Below are positions 1 through 13,837 of a DNA stretch of 64,000 bases, in pieces. Positions within the stretch are counted from its first letter, which is position 1. Each line of letters starts with the position of its first letter. Source of the DNA: Primula veris (taxonomy: Eukaryota > Streptophyta > Magnoliopsida > Ericales > Primulaceae); NCBI GenBank assembly GCA_963682055.1, contig OY821747.1, positions 26,968,126 to 27,032,125 of the forward strand, written 5' to 3'. The position numbers were made by a program, and so were the translations under genes. The notes beneath the pieces were generated by a model. It worked only from the letters and a program-made list of their open reading frames with translations, was not told the DNA's origin and made no database searches.

Positions 1-2623
<2,623 letters not shown>

Positions 2624-3243
2624 TTTATCTTTCTTTTTTTTATTTTTGCAAATTTAATTTCGCATCAAATATATATATAGTCAGAGGAAGACAAAATATG
2701 GCATGGGAATTGCCTGTTCTTTAGCTAATTGTTTTAAAGGGTTATAATTACAATATAGGCTTACTTAGATTTATGGAATATTCTTTATGGTCATATTTAT
2801 TTTAAATTATAAAAAATTGATAAAATATGATAAAGCCTACGGCAAGTGACGACCTATTGTTTTAGCACCTCAATTTCGTTAAATTTTTGTCACTTATTTT
2901 ACTATTCAAAGTTGTTTTTTTCTTTAAAATCATATTTCGGTCACCTGACATTCAGTTATCACCTAAGCTCAATGGCTGATATGGTGGGAACAGGGCTGCA
3001 AATGAGCTAAGTTGAGTTGGGTTCTGTTCAATTTCCGCTCGTTTACTAAAGGAGATCTAAAATTCTGTTATTATTCGGCTCGTTTATAGATGAGTTCATG
3101 TACTTAAATGGAAGATTCTTTATGGTCATATTTATTTATAATTTATATAAAATTATATAATATGTTCAGTATGGACATCATACTAACTTAACTACAAATA
3201 TAATTCATTGCAGATTGAGATTGTTACGATGGTTTATCATATA

Positions 3244-3478
3244 CTCCATCCGTTTCTATTTAATTGTCCATTACGAAACTACGTGTAATTTTGACTGGCC
3301 AAGAACTTGTATCAAAATTTTCCGAATAAAAATTTTCAAAAGTTGACCATATAGTTTAAATGTTAAATTTTATGATTGTATTTTTAAAAAATTTATTTCA
3401 ACAATTTTGATATAAGTTATAAGCCGGTCAAAATTGCACGTAGTTTCGTAGTGGACAATTAAATAGGAATGAAGTGAG
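3244..3478. mobile_element. Stowaway-type MITE
   Basis: A 235 bp element flanked by the dinucleotide TA on both sides. The left end reads CTCCATCCGTTTC and the right end is its near complement (reading inwards CTCACTTCATTCC). The inverted repeat continues through TATTTAATTGTCC. TA target sites and CTCC-TCCG ends are diagnostic of Stowaway (Tc1/mariner-derived) MITEs. It has no coding capacity. Confidence 0.9.
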
Positions 3479-6400
3479 TAGAAACTAAGTGTGCAGAAAG
3501 AGGCTACAATACCTAAAAAAAGAAATCAACTTTTTGCCACATATTTTAGCAGAATGCCAGATTTACCCTTTCAACATATGTGCGCATTAAAAAAAAACGT
3601 GAAGTTCAACATCTCATGTACTAGGATCACGGTGGCATCCTTGGTTCATCCTTTCAATTTATTAGAGGGAATGTTCAATTATAACGGAAACATCAATTGT
3701 TTATTCATGTGTAATTTCTTTAACTTTTAGGAACTTATATCTATCTATTATATTTATTGTGCTTTGTTAGAGAATTAAAAGGAAATGGATATGGTGATGT
3801 TTATTTCTCTAGAAAGTGAAATAGGAGACTGAAAGAGTAATATTAATTTTAATGCAAGTCAGTTCTTAACCAGGATTATTATATTGAAATTATGAAACAA
3901 GGAAACCAACCAATTATTATACCAACTCTTTCTGAATTTAGTAACCAAGTGGCAAGTACATTCAACCTTTTTAAATTCTGGGGAATATATGATTTGAAGT
4001 TAACTATGATAAACAAATAGAATGTGGAAACAATGTACTATCACTATTGGTGTAAATATTCGTTATTTTTAATAGGGATGCGGTTGGAGATGAACATGTT
4101 ATGTAAGCCGGAATTGGGAAGTGTGACAAATTGTAGGATAATCTTAAAAAGGTACTAATAAAAGAAATAAAAAAGGTCATATCCAGATCGGAATTAATCA
4201 AATGTCCAAATCAGAATTGATACTTCTGGTTGCTTCATGTTCATCTTGGTTGGATAACAGGTTGAGCATAAGTGTTTAAAATAATTAGCTTCGTGATTTA
4301 TAAATCACTCTAACAATGCAGTTTATTACTTGCTTGTCTTCCATTTCACTCCATTGTCTTCCATTTCAGTATAATCATTTTATAATAATTTGATAATAAT
4401 AAGCTTAACTCCTATACACTTGACATTTACATGAGAATTTCCCGAATGAACTATTTGTGTAAGTTTAGAAATTATATTTTTAAAAGAGACATTATATTGA
4501 CAAGCTAAAGAAATAAACACCCATAGTCTACAAGCAAAAAGAAAAAAAAAACGAATTAAACACCCATGTCCAGGGTTGTTAATTTTGGCATATCTACAAA
4601 ATTATTAATACAAAATTATATCACTACTACAATAATATATATATATCAAACCGTTGACAAGATTAGCGACCGGTTTTTCCGTCACGGGCTGACGGTTTTG
4701 TCTTCCTTATGATTTTGACAGGGCTATATATATAGTTTCAGTACGGGAATATCTGAAATTACATTTCGTGACACCTTATTTGTTACTAATTTTTTCCCCA
4801 TATTTCTTCCTTCTATATAGAAAGGGAAAAGATTATAGTTGGGTAAGAGAATTACTTGTAAAAAAGGGCATAGGTAATATACCTCGAGTTAGGCTGATAC
4901 ATATGCTTCTGTGTTACATGGTTTTGTGGGATCTAGACATCAAAGTACAATTAGTCAATATACTTCTTCAAAATCTGGATTAAAAAACCAAATAAGGTGA
5001 CAACAGTGTTGTTCAATCACCATAAAATAGTCATAACCAGACGATTTCGGTAACCTGTAAATAACATCCGTCGAAATATCGCCCATCATGTACTGAGAAT
5101 CGATAATTGCTCAAGAAGGCCCGTATTTCCTGTTTTTTTTTGGGGGACAAATATCGCACAATTGTACATAAAAGGTTAACTTCAGTTAGCATACAATCTC
5201 ATTTAAAAATTTGCCCAAACGGCAAACAGTCAGTAGGCTTCCCGAAGGCCCCAAACTGCAGTATCATGGAAATCGTATAAGAGTCTTTTTGGCAAATTTT
5301 TCCGAAGGAACTTACCGTCCCGTAGTATCAACACTACCAAATCCGTTTAGGAACACTAGGGGATGAAAAAGAAAGCTCAATGCTTTTTTTATGAGTAATA
5401 TATAATCCAAAGGGAAAATTTGAAACATGTAACCTGAAAACGTGCCAAAACATCCCAATCACGACCCTCGACACGTAGTCACATCAGTGACCTGTTCGTT
5501 TCATGTGACCGCTTGCCTCGTCGAATCCCGTATCCATCGACACGTGTAGACACATATTTAGTGTTACTTTCTCTATCATTGTAAACAACATTATACCATA
5601 ACACAATTGTACGGAGTGTAAACAAGGTTATCGTTATTCCCTGAGGAAAGGCGGCGGCCGGATAACTTAGTAATATTACTTTTAGTTTTTTAATCATTTT
5701 TTTGGTAATCAATTTAGTTATCTAATCATAATCACATAAAACTTCACCTAATTGTATAAACAAATACCGAAAAGAAAATAATAGTCACCTTGTATTTTAA
5801 ATTGCCAAATGTCAAATGTTCAATGCTGGACGGCAACAAACCTTAAGCATGATGCCGAAAAATTGCAGTTTTAAGGGCAGAAATTCATGAGCTGTTCGAT
5901 TTTGTCTTTAAAATTCATTGTAGTTACGTCTTATGTGTGGAAAAAGTAATCCCATCTTACAGAAAACATAAGCTTAATTTAGGCGGCCTAAAGTGGTAAC
6001 TAAGCTAGCTAGTAGTATATGTTACTTTTTTTGGTGTATTTTTTTTTGTAATGGAAGGATTTGGGCGGACGCCAATATGAGTAGAAGAATTCTGAACGCC
6101 TTTAGCGATTTTGTATTTTGTTTTTTACTTAACCTCTTGGATTTTTTGGAGGGACATCTGAATTCTGCATTCCCGTCCGTTATTTGCAATAACAATGAGA
6201 TTTTACTAAAGAAAATAAATTACTTCAGTTCAGTGTTATTGCGGTAATAAACGTTTGAGCCTTTTCTTGCAAGTTGCAAGGTGGGTTAATTTGATCAATT
6301 TAATAGTTTTTCATTTAAAGTTTAAATTAACATGCTATATGATATACCCCTGTTAATGTTTATCCTTTCTCTCTGTGTATATACTATGATTCAGAATAAA

Positions 6401-7470
6401 ATATTTACACCATACAATTTTTTTTTGCTAGTGGCCTGGGCTAGCTTGTTCGATTTGTTTTTACTTTCAAGGAAAAAAAAACTAGTTTTTTTTTTTAGTT
6501 TGAGAAGTAAAATGCGGTTTTCTAGTTCAAAGCCTCAAAGCTTTAAACCTTTTAATTTTTTTTTAATCAACATCGTCATGCTCATTATTATTATAAATGT
6601 GTGCAAATAGTACAATTGTCATTAATTTAGAATAAACAATCAAAATTGAAACCTTTAGTTTCTAAATAAGAAAACAAAAATGAGGTTGATAATTGCGAAA
6701 GATTCAAATTCTCTAGAGTTCATAGTTCACTCACATTATCTAAAGTTTCATCTAAAGAATTAAATTAAAACAATTCAATTGTTTAGATTTATGCGTGTGT
6801 TTTCTAATTTTATTTTTATATAATTTTAATATATAAAATAAGATATATTAAAATCATTGATATATATTACTAATTTTAAATAATACTTCAATTTTGTATA
6901 GTATCAATTATGTTTCTATAATTTTGTTTGAGTTTTTATTGTGTTGTAAAGTTAGTTTTTTAATTTATAAAATTATAATTTGTATTTTATATATTAAAAT
7001 TATATTAATTTTTTTTTATAAAATTTATGTATAAATCTAAATCATTGAATTATTTGATTACACTGCCTAAGATCTTAATTTGTCGAGTAATAAAGTTACT
7101 GCCGTATAAGATAACTTTGGCACACAATAAATACTAGTATTATATAATACACGTGTTACCACTTTACCATAGTTAAACATGATGTAATTATCTACCAATC
7201 ACGTTCGAGACGAAAGCTACATATTCCTAAAATTTAATAAGCCCCTAAAACTCGTTCAGTTAATAAACCCATATGTTTAGTAGTAATATTAATCAGTCAA
7301 ACTTTTTAAGCATAAAATTATGCATGCGACCAGGACGTCGTTATCCTCCATGACCAATCTTATCTCTATATTAAATCTCTCCCAAAACTATTGTCTTTTG
7401 AATTCATTTATCACCACAACCTTAATACTCCCCAAAACTTGCCCTTAAAATCTTACCCAAATTTAACCAC
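3479..7470. other. Gene-free AT-rich stretch
   Basis: No gene is supported over about 4 kb. Short open frames (for example 4768-4983 and 6332-6610) are AT-biased and lack recognisable domains. Just before the Stowaway element, about 2991-3130 begins with CAGGGCTGCAAATGAGC, which resembles one end of the hAT-like elements found elsewhere in the window, but no partner end is visible. Runs of TA and poly-T are frequent. Confidence 0.5.
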
Positions 7471-7473
7471 CCT

Positions 7474-7481
7474 TATATATA
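7474..7481 (+). promoter_or_regulatory. Probable TATA box of the SMI1/KNR4-like gene
   Basis: The word TATATATA followed by CCC lies about 270 bp upstream of the chosen ATG, in a C-rich stretch typical of plant core promoters. This implies a 5' leader of roughly 240 nt. The position is inferred only. Confidence 0.4.
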
Positions 7482-7753
7482 CCCAAATGTACCCTCAATT
7501 CTCATACTCACTTGTTTTGTTAGAGTTTTTAATCGCAAGTATAGTGTAGCATTTGCTTGTTCAGTTTTATAACCTTCCTTTTTTTCCTACAATTCTTGGA
7601 AGTTTTTATTCGTGCAACTAGGCTTATCAAGCTAGTTTTTGGCTTTCTTAGTGCACCATTTCTTATTTTTCGTTCCCCTTACAAATCTTGAATTTTGGTT
7701 ACTTCTTGATCCTCACAAAAGCTAATTCTTGTCCATTAATTTTCAAGCCCAAA

Positions 7754-8779
7754 ATGACCACAGCTAGTGTAACTACTTCACCACGAAACGAAAACCCTAG
7801 GCCAAGTGTCTGCTTCTCATTCGCCGCTTACTCAAAAAAGGTGATCAGAGATTTTAAGTCTGCCAACATCCCAGTAGGTCCAGGCCTCTCGGACGAAGAA
7901 TTTCATGCAGTCGAATCCATTTTCAACTTTACATTCCCACCAGACCTCCGGGCCTTCCTCCGAGAGGGCCTCCCATTAGGTCCGGGCTTCATAAACTGGC
8001 GAAGCTCCTCGGCCCAACAGTTACAAATCCTAGTAAACCTTCCCGTACTAGGCTTGTTAAAAGAAGTGTCCAAGGACCGGTTCTGGGCAAGTTCTTGGCC
8101 AGAAAAGCCTGATAACATTGCAGACTCATTAACGTTAACTAAGAAAATGTTACAAAAGGCTCCGGTTTTGTTACCTGTCTATCGATACTGTTACGTACCA
8201 TGCTCCCCGAATACGGCAGGGAATCCGGTTTTCTATATCAACGGCAGCGAAATTAGGATTTTAAGTTTCGACCTGACCGGATTTTTCCACCAGGTGGACT
8301 TTAGGGTTAAGGACTCGGTGGTAAATAGGCGACCAAGTTTGTCTAGTTTGTTCCGGCTGCCGGCGTGGGCGGCGGAGGAGGCTAGGGGTGTTGAGTTTTG
8401 GTCTGAAGTGGCAGCGTGTGATCAGAGCACGGCGGCATATGACCGGAGTATGGTGGCACATGACCGGAGTATGGCAGCACATGGGGAGCTGGTAGGGTAC
8501 ATGGAAGGTGTGTGGGGGAGGCTGCGAGACGGGGGGTGGAAGGAAGAGGAGGTGAGGGAGATGATGATGGAAATGGATGGCGAAGATTGTGTGTTGGAGA
8601 GTAGAGAGGAGGTTGATGGGCACGTGAGGGGGTTGTCAGTGAGGCTATTGAGCGCGGGGTGGAGTACGGAGGATGTGGTGGAGTCGCTCGGGTGTGAGGT
8701 GTTTAAGAGTGGTGAGATCGAGCCTACTTCGTGGTGTGACTTTCAGCATATGCCTAGTCGGTTTTTGGAGGTCGTTTGA
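7754..8779 (+). CDS. SMI1/KNR4-like domain protein
   Basis: An intronless gene of 341 codons, chosen from the ATG at 7754 (protein begins MTTASVTTSP). An in-frame ATG at 7688 adds 22 residues that look like leader sequence. Residues about 25-180 resemble plant proteins annotated as SMI1/KNR4-like, with the pattern LSDEEFHAVESIF, PPDLRAFLREGLPLG and a central FWASSWPEKP block. The SMI1/KNR4 fold is a scaffold domain, and the function of the plant members is not established, so no pathway is assigned. The C-terminal third has a 7-residue tandem repeat around the motif DRSM, followed by an acidic helical stretch. The last codons and 3' flank are duplicated downstream (8851-9080). Confidence 0.85.
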   Translation: MTTASVTTSPRNENPRPSVCFSFAAYSKKVIRDFKSANIPVGPGLSDEEFHAVESIFNFTFPPDLRAFLREGLPLGPGFINWRSSSAQQLQILVNLPVLGLLKEVSKDRFWASSWPEKPDNIADSLTLTKKMLQKAPVLLPVYRYCYVPCSPNTAGNPVFYINGSEIRILSFDLTGFFHQVDFRVKDSVVNRRPSLSSLFRLPAWAAEEARGVEFWSEVAACDQSTAAYDRSMVAHDRSMAAHGELVGYMEGVWGRLRDGGWKEEEVREMMMEMDGEDCVLESREEVDGHVRGLSVRLLSAGWSTEDVVESLGCEVFKSGEIEPTSWCDFQHMPSRFLEVV

Positions 8780-9080
8780 TTAAGTTGGCGATCATCGGAG
8801 TATATCAATAGTAGGCATAAAATCGCACTTTTTAACAGTTACGAATACTAGTGAAATCAAGCCTATTGGTGTGTGATTTTCATCATATGCCTAGACGTCG
8901 GGTTTAGAGGTTGTGTAATTAATATGAGTAAAGTGGAGATCATCGGAGCATATCGATAGTAGGTGTAAAATAGCATTTTCGAACAGTTACAAACACTAGT
9001 GAAGCTTGCTATAGTCGGTATTTGCTGGTCGTGTGATGGAATATGAGTGTCATGGGCGATCATCTGGTGATATTGATAAT
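8713..9080 (+). repeat. Degenerate tandem duplication of the gene's 3' end
   Basis: The final 60-70 bp of the SMI1/KNR4-like gene plus about 75 bp of 3' flank recur from about 8851 and, more weakly, from about 9000, with a period near 140-148 bp. Shared landmarks are GTGTGA-TTTCA-CATATGCCTAG, GGTCGTTTGAT/GGTTGTGTAAT, GATCATCGGAG-ATATC and the AACAGTTAC-AA block. The later copies contain substitutions and are not part of the open frame. Confidence 0.8.
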
Positions 9081-10490
9081 TGGTCTCGATAGCATTTTTT
9101 TGTACGTATCATGAGGTGATGAAGATGATGATAAATAACTAAATGGGTAGGAAAAGGGTAGTACATAAACAGGATTTTGAAGTTTTCCATTTGTAGATTT
9201 TTGTTATCCTTTTAATTTCTTTGTACATAATACATTTGGCGCAACATCGCAAGATTTTATTGGGATGATTATACTGTGAACTATTAGTAGTTATAGCAAC
9301 TTTGTTACGATTTTCTTTCAATTACTAATGACAATTCATCATAAGTTATCAACTTATCATTTCCAAACAGAACCCCTACAGGAGTAATAAGTTTTGATTT
9401 TCCAGTAAATTTTTACTGGTGTTTAAATAAGGATTTTGGCGATATCTTGTCCTTGCTTAATGGTCTAAAACTATTCAGTTAGAATGATTGGAAGTTGGAA
9501 TGTTGGAAAATTGCTCGAATGTGCAACCACCATTAGATGAGAAAAGTAAAAATAATAACTCGAAAAATGCATAAATTAGCTACTCAATCGCTTGATGTTG
9601 CAATGTTCATTCCCTTGACAGAGTCCAAAGGTAAGCAGGAAATGTACAGTGAAAATGCGATCGAAACTGGGGCGCTTTCGGCGATAATGTAATCCGTATA
9701 TAGTACTGCAGAAATGAATGAACTTCTAAGTTTGTCACATATTCTAAAATAATAAATATATTTTCCATCCGATAAAATAATGTACACATTCAACTCTCGT
9801 GTATCATCGTTAAAAATGGCGAAGTGCTTTTGTTTCGTGTCGTGTTATATTTCTCTCTTACAAGTTGACTTATATTTAATCTTTCTTGAGATTTCTTTTG
9901 CATCATCAAAATTTCTAAAAATAATTAATAATTTAATATTTGAATGTATTCTGAGAGCAATACATGCGTTTTCCCTTGGTTTCCCTAGGTGTTTTATTTC
10001 GTACTGTATCGATCATGTTTCCAAAGATATATATGCATATATTACTCCGAAGTCGAGTATGCAGCAATTATAGTCCAACCCCATAATAAGACGGGTACAG
10101 GGGTCGTCTTACACTAAAAAGTAGCAATTTTAACCAGGTTTTCAACCCGGAAGGAACTCAGGGATTGAGCTTGATGACCTGGGTGGACATACCTCTTTTA
10201 ACTCTCAAGGTTGCACACAGTCCGGGTTGAAATGCTTTTGATCAAACCTAAATACGGACCATGCCCGAACGGGTCGGAAAAAAAAACCGATAGACCAATG
10301 TTATTTTTGAGCCCAAACAAGACCAATGACCCGGTTGAGTTTTGGGTTGGTTTAAAGTTCAACAGTCCGGTTCGGTTTTGATTTAGTTTCAGATTGTTGC
10401 GCTTCCACACTATTGACGACTTACAATTCTACCAGAAAAACAAAATGTCAACATAAAGTTCAATGTTATTCATCGAAAAAGTTATAATTA

Positions 10491-10699
10491 CTCCATCCGT
10501 TCCCAATTAATTGTCCACTACGAAACTACGTGCAATTTCGATCGGACAATAACTTGTATCAAAATTGTCGGAATGAAAATTTTCAAAAGTTATATGATTA
10601 GTTTTGAAAATTTTAATTTCGACAATTTTGATGCATGTTATAAACCGATTAAAATTGCACGTAATTTTATAATGAACAATTAGTTCAAAACAGATGAAA
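10491..10699. mobile_element. Stowaway-type MITE (second copy of the same family)
   Basis: Bounded by TA on both sides. The left end CTCCATCCGTTCCCAATTA is matched in inverted orientation by the right end (reading inwards TTTCATCTGTTTTGAACTA). Internal blocks such as CGAAACTACGTGCAATTT match the element at 3244-3478, so the two belong to one family. The right end is more decayed. Confidence 0.82.
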
Positions 10700-11468
10700 T
10701 ATTAAATAGTAGCAGAGAACATTGAAAACAAAGTAAACCCCTTGAACTACATTTGCATAATTCATCGTTGTAAAAAATGCATAAATTAAGTAGCTCAATA
10801 AGTGTTATAGACTAGTAGTTGCAACTAAAAAAAAAAAAATCATCACAAGTAGAATTAATAATCAAATTGGAATAAATATACTTTATTCGGTAGAATTTAA
10901 TAGTTTTACCTAAGAAGATTTATAGGACTAATTAAACCAATTAGACGGTCCGTTTTCAACGAGAAAATAATATTTCATTGATTTGGTCTAGTTTGCTTCG
11001 ATCTTGATCAATCTAACCTATTCTAAACTATCAAGAACGGTTTTCTATTTTTTGAACCGATCCCAAAACATGTGTTAAGACCTAAAACCAAACCAAACCA
11101 CCATTAAATCCGAGTTTCGTGAATTCCTTTTACACCCTTATTATTATACGAAGTATGAGCCGAAAGATTGAATTAAATTTAAAACAGTAAACATATCTGA
11201 TACCCGACATGCATTGGAGTAACATATTTAGTTTTCGTGTCACTCTGTAAAAACTTACTTGACATGCATGCCGAGTTTTTTTTACCTAGATAATGTTACT
11301 GACAAAACTAATTTTCATTATAGCGCTCCACCAAAACTAAAATTATAATAGCATTATAATTGATATAAGTTTTGGAAGACCACTGTAATGAGAATTAGTT
11401 TGATGAATACCAGTATTAAGGTAAAAAAAAAATCCATGGTATTCATATAATTGATAAACCGATTTAAT

Positions 11469-11822
11469 TAGGGCCGGACGACAACCGAAAAAACCGAACC
11501 GAACCGATAACCGAACCGAAAAAGACCGAAACCGAAAAATCGAATTTTTTTGGGGTTGGTTTCGGTTTTCAATAAAACAGAACCGAAAAAGACCGAAACC
11601 GAAAAAGATTGAAAAAAACCGAAAAAGACAAAAAAAAAATCCGAAAAAACCGAAAAACCCGAAAAAACCCGAAAAAACCCGAAACTGGACCCAAAAAACT
11701 CAGTCCAGTTCGGTTCAAAAAATAAAAAGACCGAAACCGAAAAAAATCGAACCGAAAAATATGCTCGATTTCGGTTTCGATTTTGCTAAAAAGCGAACCG
11801 AATCGGATCGAACTCAGCCTTA
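11469..11822. mobile_element. hAT-like MITE with 8-bp target duplication, CCGAA-rich
   Basis: The interval is flanked by perfect 8-bp direct repeats GATTTAAT at 11461-11468 and 11823-11830. It starts TAGGGCCGG and ends CAGCCTTA, so its ends are short imperfect inverted repeats. The interior is low complexity, made of CCGAAACCGAAAAA words and their complements. An 8-bp duplication with TAGGG ends fits the hAT superfamily; no coding sequence is present. Confidence 0.75.
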
Positions 11823-12422
11823 GATTTAATGGGATATTGGCATTTTATCCCTCATATATTTCATTTTTTGTAAGAAAAATGTTAAATTGGTATACAACAT
11901 ATATTAGTATACCAATTTAGTATCCAATCTATATGTTTTTCTAAACTACTACCCATGTTTTGTGCTTAACATCCAATCAAATCACTCATGTCCATTTAAA
12001 CATTATAGATTGGTATCAAATTGGTTAAAGTCGATAAGCCTTGGTACTAGTTTGGTGAGTGACATGTACATCAGTTTAGATACCAAATTAGTAAAATATG
12101 ATATTATATCAAACAATGTATTTTCAAATAGAAAATAAAGCGGAAACAAGTAAGAGTACCGGTTGCCAACCCGTATATGATAATAGAACCATTAAAACCG
12201 CTACCCGAATACCCAAAAACCATTGGGTCAGTCGGGTCGGATAAAATTGACACCACATTCTGTACCAATTTAGAAAAATTGGGAAATTGAGTGCTAAATC
12301 ACTCAAATATCATAGATTGGGTACCAATTTATCATTCTTACTGTTTTTTTTTTTTACTTACTTATAATACTATAATTCTTTTATTAATAGTACTAATATA
12401 TAAGTATCAGAGAGAGAGAGAG

Positions 12423-13806
12423 ATGACGACGGCGATGGCGATGAGATCTGCACTCCGAACGGCCCTCCGCCGCACTCCGGCTTCAAAGAGGACTTTCTCT
12501 TCTTCCGCCGGACACGACGATGCTTGTATATATATATATTCTCTTTCTCTCTCTATATCTATATATATATATCCATATATATATATATATTTATTTGTTA
12601 CATAATTACTTATCTTTATCTTCATATGTATTGGACCAATCTACATAATAATATCAGGATTAGTCTTTTCGGATAATTAACTATTTGAAGTCATTTGGAT
12701 TTAATAATTATTAATTATTTGTTGTTGTTGTTGTTGTTTGATCACTTATATATATACATGTGTGTGTGTTAATACATAATTATGTTTTTATCGCCTTATT
12801 TATCCGCATCTGTATTTAAAGTTTTATCTTCATATGTAATTGGACTAATCTATATAATGTGCCTGTCTGACAATTTTTTTTTTCTTCTAAGTTTTGTTAG
12901 CTTTTTGATTTGAAAAAGTTATGGGTGTTTGGCATGTTACCTTTTTAAGTTTTTCAAAAGCTAGCTTTTGGGTCAAAAAAGCTAAAAAAGCTCCAAAAGG
13001 GGAAAAGCTAGGATTTTTTTAATAGTTTTTTTACATAAAAATTATCAAAAACAGTAATTTTCCAATTAAATAATTTTTTATATTAAAAAATCACTTATAA
13101 GTTAAAATAAGTAACAAATGACTTGTCGACCAATTAAGTTATAAGGCGCTTATATATAAAAAAAGCCAAGGTGGTGCCAAACATTAACTGTAGTTTCTTT
13201 TAAGCAAGCTTTATTGTCATATGCTTTTTTAAAGTAGCTTTTTGACAAAAAAAGGCGATGCCAAACGCACCCAATATCAGGATTAAGCTTTTTTGGATAA
13301 TTAACAATTTGAAGTGATTTGTATTTAACTCACTGTTGTGAATTCTAGGGTTTTTTGTCTTTTTACTATTTAAAAAATTCAATTATGTGTAGTTGTTTGA
13401 TCACTCATGTATATACATATGTACATGTGTATATATATGTGTGTGTTTGTGTGTGTATGTTATATAGTTATTTGTCTTTATCAGCTTATGTTTAGGAGTA
13501 TTTATATATGTATCTTCATATGTATTGGACCAATCTACATACTGATATCAGGATTAGGCTTTTCGGATAACTAAAAATTTGAAGTGATTTGGATTTAACT
13601 CACTATTGTGAATTCTAGAGTTTCTTTTCCTTTTGGTATTTTAACAATTAAATTACTAGTTAACTGTGACTTTTGCTATTTATTCCTTTTAATTCCCCAG
13701 CTGCATTTGTATAAATCATTAAATACGTATGTATTTAGCCGATTTACATTATATCAGGATTAACAGATTTGTTTTCTTCCGCTGGACACGATAATGCTTG
13801 TTTCTA

Positions 13807-13837
<31 letters not shown>

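Larger units (their letters stand above)
9081..12290. other. Gene-free interval with small transposons
   Basis: No gene is supported between the SMI1/KNR4-like gene and COX6A. The interval holds a Stowaway MITE (10491-10699), an hAT-like MITE (11469-11822) and a low-complexity stretch rich in CCGGTT/AACCGG words (about 10120-10400). Open frames here are short and without recognisable domains. Confidence 0.5.

Noticed and set aside
4622..4700. CACTA transposon end (CACTACTACAATAA)
   Set aside because: No matching inverted end or 3-bp duplication was found. The same holds for CACTACAAAAATATG at 51427.
12407..12625. Frames overlapping COX6A exon 1 on both strands
   Set aside because: They run into the TA-rich start of intron 1 and are shadows of the presequence exon.
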